DNA from: CAXBGS01 sp963975425
Lineage (GTDB): Bacteria; Planctomycetota; Planctomycetia; Pirellulales; Pirellulaceae
NCBI GenBank assembly: GCA_963975425.1
Contig: CAXBGS010000005.1
Coordinates: 434,001 to 498,000 of the forward strand
Length of the DNA: 64,000 bases
Direction: 5' to 3'
A model generated the notes under the pieces. The model did not search any database and was not told where the DNA came from. It was given only the letters and a program-made list of their open reading frames with translations. Below, in pieces: positions 18,312 through 27,010 of this stretch. A program made the position numbers and the translations under genes. Numbering within the stretch: the first letter of the stretch is position 1; every line of letters starts with the position of its first letter.

Positions 18312-19150
18312 TGGTTGAAAATGCACCTGTTCTTGCGCACCACCACGATGGATTGACCATCGAAGGGTACTCTCGCGCCGCCGTCCAAACCTGCTGGCGG
18401 ATGAATGAGCTGAAATTGTTGTTCGACGTCGGCGTACAGCCCTGGGATTTCATGGGCACGTCGACGCTCTTCATTTCTCACGCCCACTTGGACCACATTG
18501 CGGCGCTGCCCGCCTACGTTTCACGACGACGGATGATGAAGATGGATCCGCCGGTTATCTATTTGCCCGACTCGGCAGTCGACGCCGCCTGGGACATGCT
18601 TCAACAGTTCCGCAAACTGGACCGCGGCGCGATGCCGTGCGAATTGATCGGCTTGCTGGACGGCGATGAAATCAAACTTGGACGTGAATACATCGTTACG
18701 GCTCTGCCGACCCGGCACACGATCGACTCGTACGGCTTTGTCGTCCATCAACGGCGACACAAGCTGAAACCACAATTCCGTGATCTGCCGGGTGATCAAA
18801 TTCGAGACCTGAAGATGTCCGGCACCGAGATCACCGACGAACAACGCGTCCCCGTCGTCGCCTACACCGGCGACACGAACCCGAAAGGACTGGACGAAAA
18901 TCCGGTTTTTTACGAATCACGCGTCCTGATCAGCGAAATGACCTTCGTGGCACCCGAGCATCGCAAGGAAAAAATTCACAAGCACGGACACATGCACGTG
19001 GATGATTACCGCCAGCGGGCCGATGCGTTCAAAAACGAACTGATCATCGCCGGCCACTTGAGCACGCGATACAACGAAAACCAAGTCAAACGCTTGGTCG
19101 AAAAAGCGTTGCCCGGGATGCTGGACGGACGTCTGAAATTGTGGCTATAG
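18311..19150 (+). CDS. Metallo-beta-lactamase fold hydrolase, RNase Z-like
   Basis: A 279-residue MBL-fold protein. The metal motif HAHLDH is at residues 57-62. Further ligand positions are His in LPTRHTIDSYG, Asp in VAYTGDTN and a late His in IIAGHLSTRYNE. The layout, with GTSTLFISHAHLDHIAALP and a short arm, resembles RNase Z/ElaC relatives, which process tRNA 3' ends, but the exosite is not clear; a general phosphodiesterase is possible. Its ATG overlaps the surE stop, and its last codons overlap the hemW GTG start (19141-19150), so the three genes form one coupled unit. Confidence 0.85.
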   Translation: MVENAPVLAHHHDGLTIEGYSRAAVQTCWRMNELKLLFDVGVQPWDFMGTSTLFISHAHLDHIAALPAYVSRRRMMKMDPPVIYLPDSAVDAAWDMLQQFRKLDRGAMPCELIGLLDGDEIKLGREYIVTALPTRHTIDSYGFVVHQRRHKLKPQFRDLPGDQIRDLKMSGTEITDEQRVPVVAYTGDTNPKGLDENPVFYESRVLISEMTFVAPEHRKEKIHKHGHMHVDDYRQRADAFKNELIIAGHLSTRYNENQVKRLVEKALPGMLDGRLKLWL

Positions 19151-20286
19151 ACGCATCATTGACGTGGCCGACACCTCGTTCGGCCTACATTCATGTTCCA
19201 TTTTGCCGGCATCGGTGCGGCTATTGCAATTTCAGCGTGATCGCCGACCGCGACGATTTGATCGATCGATACCTGCGGGCGATCGATGCGGAACTCGCGC
19301 TGCTGCAACGGCCCACAATCGACACGCTATTCATCGGCGGAGGAACACCAACGCACTTTCGCGATGAGGCGCTGCGCCGTTTCTTTGGCATCGTCTCGCA
19401 ACGTTTCGCACTGGCGCCAGGATACGAATGGACGATCGAAGCGAATCCCGAAGACATTGATGACGAGACACTTGACGTCATCGCCACCGCAGGCGTGAAC
19501 CGTGTCAGTCTGGGCGTTCAATCGTTTCACGACCCAAAACTGCAAACGCTTGAACGCGGGCATTCAGGCGAAATCGCAACAACGGTCGTCCGAAAAGTCG
19601 CCGACATGATCGAAAACGTTTCGATCGACCTGATCTTTGCCGCGCCGAACGAGTCGGTCAGCCAGTGGCGGTCCGATCTTGAGACCGCCTTGTCACTTCC
19701 CATCACCCATCTTTCCACCTACGCGCTGACGTATGAAAAAGGGACGCAGTTTTGGAATCGAAAGCTGCGAGGTGAATTGTCGCCGGCCAGCGAAACGGCC
19801 GAAGTCGCGATGTACGAACTTGCGCGTCAGATCACCGCGGATGATGGTTTGGAACACTACGAAATTTCCAGCTTCGCCCGACCGGAAAAACAATGTCGTC
19901 ACAACATCGCGTACTGGGAAGGCCGCGGCTGGTATGCCGCCGGACCAGGCGCCGCAAGATTCGTCCGGGGCGTGCGTGAAGGCAATCACCGCAGCACAAC
20001 GACTTACCTGAAACGCATCGAATCGAACCAAAGCCCCGTCGCTGAGTCCGAACCCATTGCCTGGGAACAGCACGCGCGCGAACGCGCCGCATTCGGCATT
20101 CGCATGCTCCGCGGAATCGATCTCAGCGAGATTGGCGTCCAAACCGGGATCGATTTGCATCAACTGCTGGACGACTCGATCACTCAACTGCAGGCTCAAG
20201 GCTTGGTTGAACGGACCGGTCACCACGTGCAATTGACGCATGATGGAGTGATGTTCGCTGACATGGTCGCAAGAGAGTTTCTCTAG
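19141..20286 (+). CDS. hemW: Radical SAM heme chaperone HemW-like protein
   Basis: A radical SAM protein of 381 residues. The [4Fe-4S]-binding CxxxCxxC motif is Cys22, Cys26 and Cys29 in HVPFCRHRCGYCNF, followed by the GGGTPT SAM-binding motif. The C-terminal HemN-like domain includes YEISSFARPEKQCRHNIAYWEG and the GPGAAR stretch. The motif has Cys-Asn-Phe after the cluster, as in HemW, whereas true oxygen-independent coproporphyrinogen III oxidase HemN carries an extra Cys. HemW delivers heme to target proteins. Translation starts at GTG 19141, overlapping the preceding gene by 10 bases. Confidence 0.9.
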   Translation: MAIDASLTWPTPRSAYIHVPFCRHRCGYCNFSVIADRDDLIDRYLRAIDAELALLQRPTIDTLFIGGGTPTHFRDEALRRFFGIVSQRFALAPGYEWTIEANPEDIDDETLDVIATAGVNRVSLGVQSFHDPKLQTLERGHSGEIATTVVRKVADMIENVSIDLIFAAPNESVSQWRSDLETALSLPITHLSTYALTYEKGTQFWNRKLRGELSPASETAEVAMYELARQITADDGLEHYEISSFARPEKQCRHNIAYWEGRGWYAAGPGAARFVRGVREGNHRSTTTYLKRIESNQSPVAESEPIAWEQHARERAAFGIRMLRGIDLSEIGVQTGIDLHQLLDDSITQLQAQGLVERTGHHVQLTHDGVMFADMVAREFL

Positions 20287-20403
20287 CGGCAAGCGGCATG
20301 CTAGCAAGCAACCTTGCCGGTTGCGCAGGAAGATTCAACTTTGCCGGTCACGTTGTCGATAACGATTCTGTCTCCCTTTTCTTGGACACACAGGATCACC
20401 ACC

Positions 20404-21243
20404 ATGTCGACGGCTCGCACACACGTACGCGGCTTTCTCTCCGTTGCCCTGATCGCTTTCGCGCTCGTCTCGTTGGTCGGCTGCGTCGGCCCGATGGCCT
20501 GTCCACCGGGTGTCGGCTGCGACAGCGGATGCGGATCGCTGGCTCAAGGCTGCGGTGGCAACTGCAATGGCTGTGGCGAGCTGTACATCGATCCTTGGAT
20601 CAATCATCCCGCCGACGTTTGCGATCCATGCGACGTGTGCGGCAATCATAACGGACAATCCTGTGGAAAATGCCGGTCCGTCTTTGATGGCGTCGCCACG
20701 ATGTGGGGCTATCGCTGTGGCAACGATTGCGGATGCGACGATAACGCGTGCGACGCAGGGCCGTGCCCCGGATGTGGCGGCGCGATTTTGAACGCCGTCG
20801 CGAATGTCGCCCGAGCCGTCGTCACGTGCGGCACATGTGGCCAAGTGGATTGCGGGTGCGACGTTGGTTGTGACGCCTGTGGCGAAGTCATGTGCGGCTG
20901 CGAAGTCGGGTGCGACACGTGCGGCGAAGTCAGCTGTGGCTGCGAAGCGACCTGCGGTGTCGAAGTCGGCTGTGGAATCGAAGCAGCATGCGGAATCGAA
21001 GCCGGCTGTGGTTTCGAAACCGGATGCCCCAGTTGTGGCGAAGTGACCTGCGGATGTGACGGTGGCGCCTATGGCCTGCAAAGTTTTCCGGCGGGAAATT
21101 ACATCCAAGGCGAACCGACGCCGATCCGCAATGAAGTCGTCGAAACGGCACCCGCAGCGCAGCCGTACAAACCCAGCCGGACTCGAAAAATCTTCCGAGC
21201 TCGACCCGACATCGCCGAAGCGCCCAAATCGATCAACTACTGA
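20404..21243 (+). CDS. Cysteine-rich lipoprotein with repeated CGE/CGC motifs
   Basis: A 279-residue protein with a lipoprotein signal peptide ending in the lipobox LVGC, so the mature chain should be lipid-anchored. It is extremely Cys- and Gly-rich. A run of short units (CGEVMCGCEVGCDT, CGEVSCGCEATCGVE, CGIEAACGIEAGCGFE) occupies about residues 150-225. The last 55 residues are Cys-free, with a Pro/Arg-rich tail. The composition suits disulfide-crosslinked envelope protein or metal binding; neither is proven. ATG 20404 is the start that gives the signal peptide; a longer in-frame ORF from 20314 does not. It lies 117 bases after hemW, with its own leader. Confidence 0.85.
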   Translation: MSTARTHVRGFLSVALIAFALVSLVGCVGPMACPPGVGCDSGCGSLAQGCGGNCNGCGELYIDPWINHPADVCDPCDVCGNHNGQSCGKCRSVFDGVATMWGYRCGNDCGCDDNACDAGPCPGCGGAILNAVANVARAVVTCGTCGQVDCGCDVGCDACGEVMCGCEVGCDTCGEVSCGCEATCGVEVGCGIEAACGIEAGCGFETGCPSCGEVTCGCDGGAYGLQSFPAGNYIQGEPTPIRNEVVETAPAAQPYKPSRTRKIFRARPDIAEAPKSINY

Positions 21244-21297
21244 TCGGCTAATGATCAACCGCGGACGTTTCCGCCGGGTCTACGAAAGCATCACCGC

Positions 21298-22353
21298 TTA
21301 CATAGCTTTCGTGGCAACGATCGCGCCACAGTGAACCAACGTGGGAACGGGCGAAGCGCAGGTCAAGCCTGCCGCGGACAACCATTCGTTGTATTCGGCG
21401 GCGCTATACGCCCGTCCTTCGGTCAACGAAAACAGTGCTGCCGAATACAAGGCGATCGGCAACGGCCCATCCAGCGTGTCGTTCAAGAAAACATCGTGAA
21501 CGATAATTTTGCCGCCCGAAGGAACGATCTCGGCGCAGCGATCGACGATTTGTTTGCACTGGGCAACGTCCCAGTCATGCAGCACATTGGACAGCAGCAC
21601 ACAGTCCACGTTCGTTGGCAATGGATCGCTGAACATATCACCAGCGACGAATTCGGTACGATCAACAACACCGTACTCGGTTGCCATTTCTTCGGCGATC
21701 TTTAGCACTTCTGGGCGATCGAAAATGATGCCTCGCAGATTGGGATATTTCTGCATCAGTGCGTAGCAATAGATGCCCGTGCCGCCGGCAACATCCAGTA
21801 CGACGCTTGTCCCATCAAGGTCGAGATTCGCCGCCATGACGGGAGCGACATTCTTGGCTCGCCCGGCCAGCGCCATCGTGAAATGCCTTGCGGTTTGTTC
21901 GGCGTCCATCGCCGAAACCTGTCCATCGCGATAGATGTATGCCGTCCCAGCGGAGTCGTCATCGCTGCTGCCGAGCGGGCGATTCGTTTTTAGCAAGTTC
22001 ACCATCGAGAGTACGCCCGGGCTATCGGCCGCCAATCCGATGTAATTTCCCACATCAAATTGGCCGCCGGGGATCAGATGTTCGCGTGCGATGTCGGACA
22101 CCTGCAATCGGTCGCCTGTCATTGTGATCAGCCCCATCGCGCGCAATGCCGTGACCAAGACATTGGCCGGTCGTGACTGCAGCCCCAACTCGGTCCTGAG
22201 TTGCTCGAACGATTTGGCTTGCTCGGCCAGACGACCGAAAAGATCAAAGTGGCACGTCGCAGCGGTCAACAGATGACTGCCATAGCTGCCACGAAAGTGT
22301 TCAAAAATCGGTGTCGGATCGACGACCGGTGGCGTCAACAATGATGGATTCAT
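21298..22353 (-). CDS. SAM-dependent O-methyltransferase (plant/ASMT type)
   Basis: A 351-residue class I methyltransferase. The N-terminal winged-helix dimerisation domain (about 15-100) includes FDLFGRLAEQAKSFEQLRTE. The Rossmann domain has the SAM motif VLDVAGGTGIYCYAL, the acidic IIFDRPEV loop, and the catalytic-region strand VLLSNVLHDWD with His and Asp, as in acetylserotonin and caffeate O-methyltransferases. The substrate is unknown; small hydroxylated aromatics or quinone-like compounds are typical. It is divergent from the sulfatase at 22459 with only 105 bases between starts, so the two promoters may interact. Confidence 0.88.
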   Translation of the reverse strand: MNPSLLTPPVVDPTPIFEHFRGSYGSHLLTAATCHFDLFGRLAEQAKSFEQLRTELGLQSRPANVLVTALRAMGLITMTGDRLQVSDIAREHLIPGGQFDVGNYIGLAADSPGVLSMVNLLKTNRPLGSSDDDSAGTAYIYRDGQVSAMDAEQTARHFTMALAGRAKNVAPVMAANLDLDGTSVVLDVAGGTGIYCYALMQKYPNLRGIIFDRPEVLKIAEEMATEYGVVDRTEFVAGDMFSDPLPTNVDCVLLSNVLHDWDVAQCKQIVDRCAEIVPSGGKIIVHDVFLNDTLDGPLPIALYSAALFSLTEGRAYSAAEYNEWLSAAGLTCASPVPTLVHCGAIVATKAM

Positions 22354-22458
22354 AAATTTCGAATGATTCAAAGGGCTAAGCAAGTGTGTCTCAGCGGCTT
22401 ATCGTATCATTCATGCTGCTCGACCGGACGCGAACTCTCACCACCAGACAAACCCACC

Positions 22459-24399
22459 ATGAATGAACGCCTGCCCGTCTCCCTTCTCGCATTCCCGCGG
22501 ATCGGTTCCATCTTCCTTTCGACCCGATTGCTTTTGATCGGACTGCTGTCGACGGGGTTACCGTCGGCTGCGTCCGTGTTCGCGGCGGATCCACCCAATA
22601 TTTTGTGGATCACCGCCGAAGACATGAGCCCGACACTGGGCTGTTACGGCGACGAATTTGCCACCACGCCGCACATCGACGCGCTGGCCAAACAAAGCAC
22701 GCGATACACGCATGCATTTGCGACCGCTCCCGTCTGTTCACCGTCTCGGGCGTGCTTGATCAACGGATGCGTTGCGACGTCGCAGGGAACGCATGCGATG
22801 CGTTCGGAATTCCCGTTGCCCGACGACATGACTGGGTTTCCGGCACTGCTGCGACAGCGCGGCTATTACACGACGAACAACGAAAAGACGGACTACAACT
22901 CGGGGGCTGCCCCGCGCATCATCGACGCGTCGTGGGACGACTGCGGGGACCAAGCGCATTGGCGCGGCCGGAAAAAAGACCAACCGTTTTTTGCAATTTT
23001 CAACCTGATGACCAGCCACCAGTCGCGCACGATGGTTTGGCCCTACGAACAGTTCCAAGCGGAAGTGCAAAGCAAACTTTCGGCGGACCAGATCCATGAT
23101 CCCGCTGAGGTGCCTTTGCCGCCGTATTACCCCGACACGCCGGTGGTGCGAAAAACGGTGGCTAGGTTTTACGACTGCGTGACGGCCATGGATGCGGAAG
23201 TCGGCGAATTGCTGCGGCAATTGCACGAAGACGGCTTGGACGACAATACGATCGTCTTTTTCTATTCCGATCACGGCAGCGGGATGCCGCGGCACAAACG
23301 CACACTGTTCGATTCCGGGATGCACGTTCCGCTGATGATTCGTTTTCCCAGTGGTGACGCTCAGCGGCCAACCGCGCCGGGCGAAACGATCGACCAACTG
23401 GTCTGCTTTGAAGACTTTGGCCCGACCGTGTTGAGTCTTGCCGGCGTCACACAGCTGCCCGATCACATGCGAGGCCAGCCGTTCCTGGGGCCTCTGAAAG
23501 ACAAATCGAAGCCGCACATGTACCTGTTCGGTCATCGGGATCGTGTCGACGAAGCGATCGACATGACGCGCAGTGTCCGTTCGCGTGACTTTCTTTACAT
23601 ACGCAATTTCATGCCGCACCTGAGCTGGAACCAGACGACCAGCTGGCCCGACGAAGGGGAGATTCGACATGAATTCTATGCATTGGCAAAATCAGGGAAT
23701 CCGACACCGGCGCAAGCTCAATTCGTCGGGCCCACACGTCCGCGAGAAGCATTGTTTGATTGCCGTGAGGATCCGCTGAACCTGAACAATCTGGCGGGAT
23801 CGCCAGACCACGCATCGACGCTGGCAAACATGCGAGAAGCGTTGGCCGGGCACCTTGAACGGTCGGGCGACCTGGGATGCATTCCGGAAATCGAGCTCTG
23901 GCGACTTTCCAACGATTCACCGCCCATGACGGCCGGCATCGCGGAAAAAGCGATCATGCGGCAACGGCGGGCGGCAGCCGAGACGGTCGGAACCGATGAT
24001 TTTTCGCAAATTCAATCGCACCTGAATCACCAGGACGCCTCGATTCGTTACTGGGGCGCGGTCGCCTGCAGCGCCGCCGAATCCATCGATCACAAAATTT
24101 CGGACAAACTCACCGAACTGATGAGTGACGAGTCACCGGCGGTGCAAATCGAAGCGGCCGGTGCGCTTGCCCGGCACGGCCAGTCGAGCAAAGCGAATGC
24201 AACGCTTGTTTCGCTGCTGTCCAGTGATGACCTGACCGTCCTATTACACGCCGCACGCACGATCGAAGTCCTTGGTGATCCCGCGCATCGCCAGGCCATG
24301 CAGCAGCTCTTGAATCGTTTCACCGACGATCCACGCGATCTGACACTGTTCATCCGGTTTGCGGCAACCGGTTATCTATCGCGACTGGAACAAGGTTGA
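22459..24399 (+). CDS. Sulfatase with C-terminal HEAT-like repeats
   Basis: A 646-residue exported formylglycine sulfatase, probably of the heparan N-sulfatase-like branch. The signal peptide ends near VFAADP. The catalytic motif is Cys93-Ser-Pro-Ser-Arg97, the site that formylglycine-generating enzyme converts. Metal ligands are seen in ITAEDM and FYSDHGSGMPRHKRT. The last 130 residues are not part of the sulfatase fold: they form HEAT-like helical repeats (IRYWGAVACSAAESI, AVQIEAAGALARHG, LTVLLHAARTIEVLGD). Such repeats usually bind proteins or large substrates. It is followed by the arylsulfotransferase-like gene after 160 bases. Confidence 0.92.
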   Translation: MNERLPVSLLAFPRIGSIFLSTRLLLIGLLSTGLPSAASVFAADPPNILWITAEDMSPTLGCYGDEFATTPHIDALAKQSTRYTHAFATAPVCSPSRACLINGCVATSQGTHAMRSEFPLPDDMTGFPALLRQRGYYTTNNEKTDYNSGAAPRIIDASWDDCGDQAHWRGRKKDQPFFAIFNLMTSHQSRTMVWPYEQFQAEVQSKLSADQIHDPAEVPLPPYYPDTPVVRKTVARFYDCVTAMDAEVGELLRQLHEDGLDDNTIVFFYSDHGSGMPRHKRTLFDSGMHVPLMIRFPSGDAQRPTAPGETIDQLVCFEDFGPTVLSLAGVTQLPDHMRGQPFLGPLKDKSKPHMYLFGHRDRVDEAIDMTRSVRSRDFLYIRNFMPHLSWNQTTSWPDEGEIRHEFYALAKSGNPTPAQAQFVGPTRPREALFDCREDPLNLNNLAGSPDHASTLANMREALAGHLERSGDLGCIPEIELWRLSNDSPPMTAGIAEKAIMRQRRAAAETVGTDDFSQIQSHLNHQDASIRYWGAVACSAAESIDHKISDKLTELMSDESPAVQIEAAGALARHGQSSKANATLVSLLSSDDLTVLLHAARTIEVLGDPAHRQAMQQLLNRFTDDPRDLTLFIRFAATGYLSRLEQG

Positions 24400-24559
24400 T
24401 GACACGCGGAATCTTAGAACCGCCGGATTTGCACGAGGAATTTCGGAAAACCGCGATTCTGTGGATTTCCGTTTCGCACTGCGTTAGCTTTACCATTGGC
24501 GATAGCTTACTCACGCGTTCCCCGTCCGCTTCTTTCGTTTAACGCATCCAGGTCATCTC

Positions 24560-25879
24560 ATGCATAAAACGCTTTCACTGCTCGCTTGCCTGGCATTCGG
24601 TTTCTCAGTCAACGTTGATTGCCTGGCCGACGAAAAAGCCCCGAGTCCCGGTTACACCTTGCTTGCCCCGCTTGGCAACAACAACGCGTATCTGGTGAAT
24701 CTCGATGGCGACGTCGTGCATCAATGGAACTGTGACAACCAGCCCGGCAATGCAACGTACTTGCTGGAAGACGGCAGCCTGCTGCGAACGGGAAAAGTCG
24801 AAAACGAAACGTTTCAATCGCGCGGGGGTGCCGGGGGCAAAGTGCAAAAGTACACCTGGGATGGCGACTTGGTGTGGGATTACACCATCAGCAACGACCA
24901 GATGTACCAGCACCATGATGTCGAACCGATGCCCAACGGCAATGTCCTGGTCATCGCGTGGGAGTACCGTTCGCGAGACGAAGCGATCGCCGCGGGTCGT
25001 GATCCCGACCTGATCACTGATAACGCGCTTTGGCCGGAAACCATCGTCGAAATCAAGCAAGACGGAATCAATGGCGCTCAAGTCGTTTGGCAGTGGTCAT
25101 TGTGGGATCACTTGGTGCAGTCGCACGACGACACCAAAGACAATTTCGGCAACACCGCGGATCATCCCGAGCTCGTGGACCTGAACTTTGCAAGAAACGG
25201 TGGCGCTGATTGGATCCACATGAACTCGGTCGCCTACAACGCCGAACTGGATCAGATCGCGCTGAGCGCCCGATGGTTCAACGAAGTCTGGATCATCGAC
25301 CACAGCACGACGACCGAAGAAGCCGCATCGCACAGTGGCGGAAAACACGGCAAGGGCGGCGACCTGATCTATCGCTGGGGAAACCCGTACGCCTATTTCG
25401 CGGGACTTCCGTCGGATCAAATCTTTTTTGGCCAACACGATGCCCGTTGGATTCCCAAATCGTACCCCGGCGCTGGGAACATGACGGTGTTCAACAACGG
25501 CGGTGAACGAGCAGGCCGAGACCATTCATCGGCCGACGAATTCAAGCCGGTCATCAATAAAGATGGCACCTATCCGCTGCCAGCAATTGGACCTTACCAA
25601 CCACAAGCCCTGACCTGGACGTACGCCGATCCCGAACGTTTTCTTTCCGAGCGCATTTCCGGCGTGGAACGACAACCCAATGGCAATACACTGATTTGCC
25701 AGGGCGATTCTGGACGCGTGTTTGAAGTCACGCCCGAGGGCGAAATCGTTTGGGACAAGAACGCCGGCGATTTGATCCCGTCGCAGGGCCCTCGTGGCGG
25801 TTCGCTGTTCCGCGCTCCGCGTTACACGCCTGACTATCCGGCTTTTCAAGGCAAGTCGCTGACGCCACGGAACCAATAA
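24560..25879 (+). CDS. Exported arylsulfotransferase (ASST)-like beta-propeller protein
   Basis: A 439-residue protein with an N-terminal signal peptide (KTLSLLACLAFGFSVNVDCLAD). The body has repeated propeller blades (VVHQWNC, LVWDYTI, VVWQWSLWDH, GEIVWDKN) typical of the aryl-sulfate sulfotransferase family. His residues in MYQHHDVEPMPNGNVLVI and FFGQHDARW are candidates for the catalytic His that carries the sulfate in ASST. These enzymes move sulfate from aryl sulfates to phenols without PAPS. A structural propeller without transfer activity is the alternative. It sits just after a sulfatase, so both may work on sulfated compounds in the periplasm. Confidence 0.8.
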   Translation: MHKTLSLLACLAFGFSVNVDCLADEKAPSPGYTLLAPLGNNNAYLVNLDGDVVHQWNCDNQPGNATYLLEDGSLLRTGKVENETFQSRGGAGGKVQKYTWDGDLVWDYTISNDQMYQHHDVEPMPNGNVLVIAWEYRSRDEAIAAGRDPDLITDNALWPETIVEIKQDGINGAQVVWQWSLWDHLVQSHDDTKDNFGNTADHPELVDLNFARNGGADWIHMNSVAYNAELDQIALSARWFNEVWIIDHSTTTEEAASHSGGKHGKGGDLIYRWGNPYAYFAGLPSDQIFFGQHDARWIPKSYPGAGNMTVFNNGGERAGRDHSSADEFKPVINKDGTYPLPAIGPYQPQALTWTYADPERFLSERISGVERQPNGNTLICQGDSGRVFEVTPEGEIVWDKNAGDLIPSQGPRGGSLFRAPRYTPDYPAFQGKSLTPRNQ

Positions 25880-25892
25880 GAGCGCACGCCTA

Positions 25893-26555
25893 GTGACCTT
25901 TCGCCTCAAGCCGGTCAAGCTTCACGATTGCCGCGAACATGGTGTCGATTCGAAAGCGGAATTGTTCATCGTCGAAGGCGACTCGGCATCGAAAACCGTT
26001 GCACGCGCCCGCGAGAGTCAATTCCAAGCGGTGTTGCCGATGCAGGGCAAGCCATTGAACGCGCTGAAAGCGAGCAAGCGAGCGGTCGACCAAAACGAAT
26101 TGTACGCTGTCCTGCGCGAATCGATCGGCGCGGGATGGGACGACCATTTCGACTTAGTATCGATGCGGTATTCGAAGGTCATCATGCTGTTCGATCCCGA
26201 CGCAGACGGGATCCATTGCGGCGCACTGATGCTGTTGTATTTCTTGCGTTGGATGCGACCGATCCTCGATTCGGGCCGGCTCAGCGTGGTCCAACCGCCG
26301 CTTTACCAGTTGACTTCACCGACCGACGGAGATGTCATTCACGCGTACAGCAGCGATCACTTTCAACAGATCCGCGAAGCATTGGATGCGAAAAAGATCC
26401 AGTTTCAAAGTCAACGCTATCGTGGCTTGGCCAGCATGGGTGACCAAACGCTGCGGCACATGTGCCTTGATCCGGCCACTCGGCAAATTCACCAACTCTC
26501 GATCGACGATGCGGAAGCCGCCATGAAAACCTTCGGCGGCAACTTGCCGAAATGA
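25893..26555 (+). CDS. Stand-alone TOPRIM protein, GyrB C-terminal half only
   Basis: A 220-residue protein that matches only the TOPRIM and C-terminal region of type IIA topoisomerase B subunits. It has the catalytic Glu28 in ELFIVEGDSASKTV and the metal-binding DxDxD at Asp101-Pro-Asp103-Ala-Asp105. QPPLYQL, YRGLASMGDQTLRHMCLDP and DDAEAAMKTFGGNL align with the GyrB tail. The GHKL ATPase and transducer domains are absent, and the 13-base gap to the preceding stop leaves no room for them. It starts at GTG 25893. It could supply TOPRIM function to another subunit or be a regulatory relic; the intact acidic residues argue against decay. Confidence 0.88.
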   Translation: MTFRLKPVKLHDCREHGVDSKAELFIVEGDSASKTVARARESQFQAVLPMQGKPLNALKASKRAVDQNELYAVLRESIGAGWDDHFDLVSMRYSKVIMLFDPDADGIHCGALMLLYFLRWMRPILDSGRLSVVQPPLYQLTSPTDGDVIHAYSSDHFQQIREALDAKKIQFQSQRYRGLASMGDQTLRHMCLDPATRQIHQLSIDDAEAAMKTFGGNLPK

Positions 26556-26961
26556 CCGTCTGACCACTCGTGAGTTTCCCACGGCGAGCACGTTACGCGC
26601 TGGTGGAATCGACGGTGGTGCGAAGCGCGTTTTTCAATGTTTTTTTAGTTTCACGCGCGCTCGCGGCGGAATCGCACGAAGTCAAAATTGACGCAAAATC
26701 GCCGCAGAAAACGCAGAAATCTTGTTTCGCCCGTTTTTACCAACGAAAAGTGCATCTTGGCGGATCGAAATCGGCGTTGACAAGGCAAACGCCCGCTTGT
26801 TAATCCCGCGAGTCAATGACACATACGGAAGTTTCATCGTTGGTGAACGTTTTGCGGGAATCGTTTACTGGCCTCCCAACATGGTCGGAGCACATAGACC
26901 CGTCACGACGGTTTCTGGGTCAATCGTCTAGGCTGGTCGCTCCACGTTGAAACTTCACTGT
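26556..26961. other. Non-coding spacer upstream of the LRR gene
   Basis: About 400 bases without a credible gene. It is locally A/T-rich (a T-run near 26638-26647) and holds no repeat array. The promoter of the LRR gene is probably here, but no clear -35/-10 pair stands out. Confidence 0.5.
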
Positions 26962-26995
26962 GCATCGGGACGTTGCTTCGGTGGCGTCCCGATGC
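26962..26995 (+). promoter_or_regulatory. Perfect 11-bp hairpin in the leader of the LRR gene
   Basis: The arms GCATCGGGACG (26962-26972) and CGTCCCGATGC (26985-26995) pair without mismatch around a 12-base loop. The helix ends 15 bases before the ATG at 27011, next to the AGG at 26997. It could limit ribosome access, stabilise the mRNA 5' end or bind protein. There is no T-tract, so it is not a standard terminator. Confidence 0.6.
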
Positions 26996-27010
26996 CAGGA
27001 TACAACCACC

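Noticed and set aside
20335..21258. 307-codon antisense ORF over the Cys-rich lipoprotein
   Set aside because: The sense frame has a lipobox and a patterned Cys repeat. The antisense frame is a by-product of the repetitive GC-rich codons.
22738..23670. 310-codon antisense ORF over the sulfatase
   Set aside because: The sense strand encodes a full sulfatase with all motifs; the antisense frame has none.
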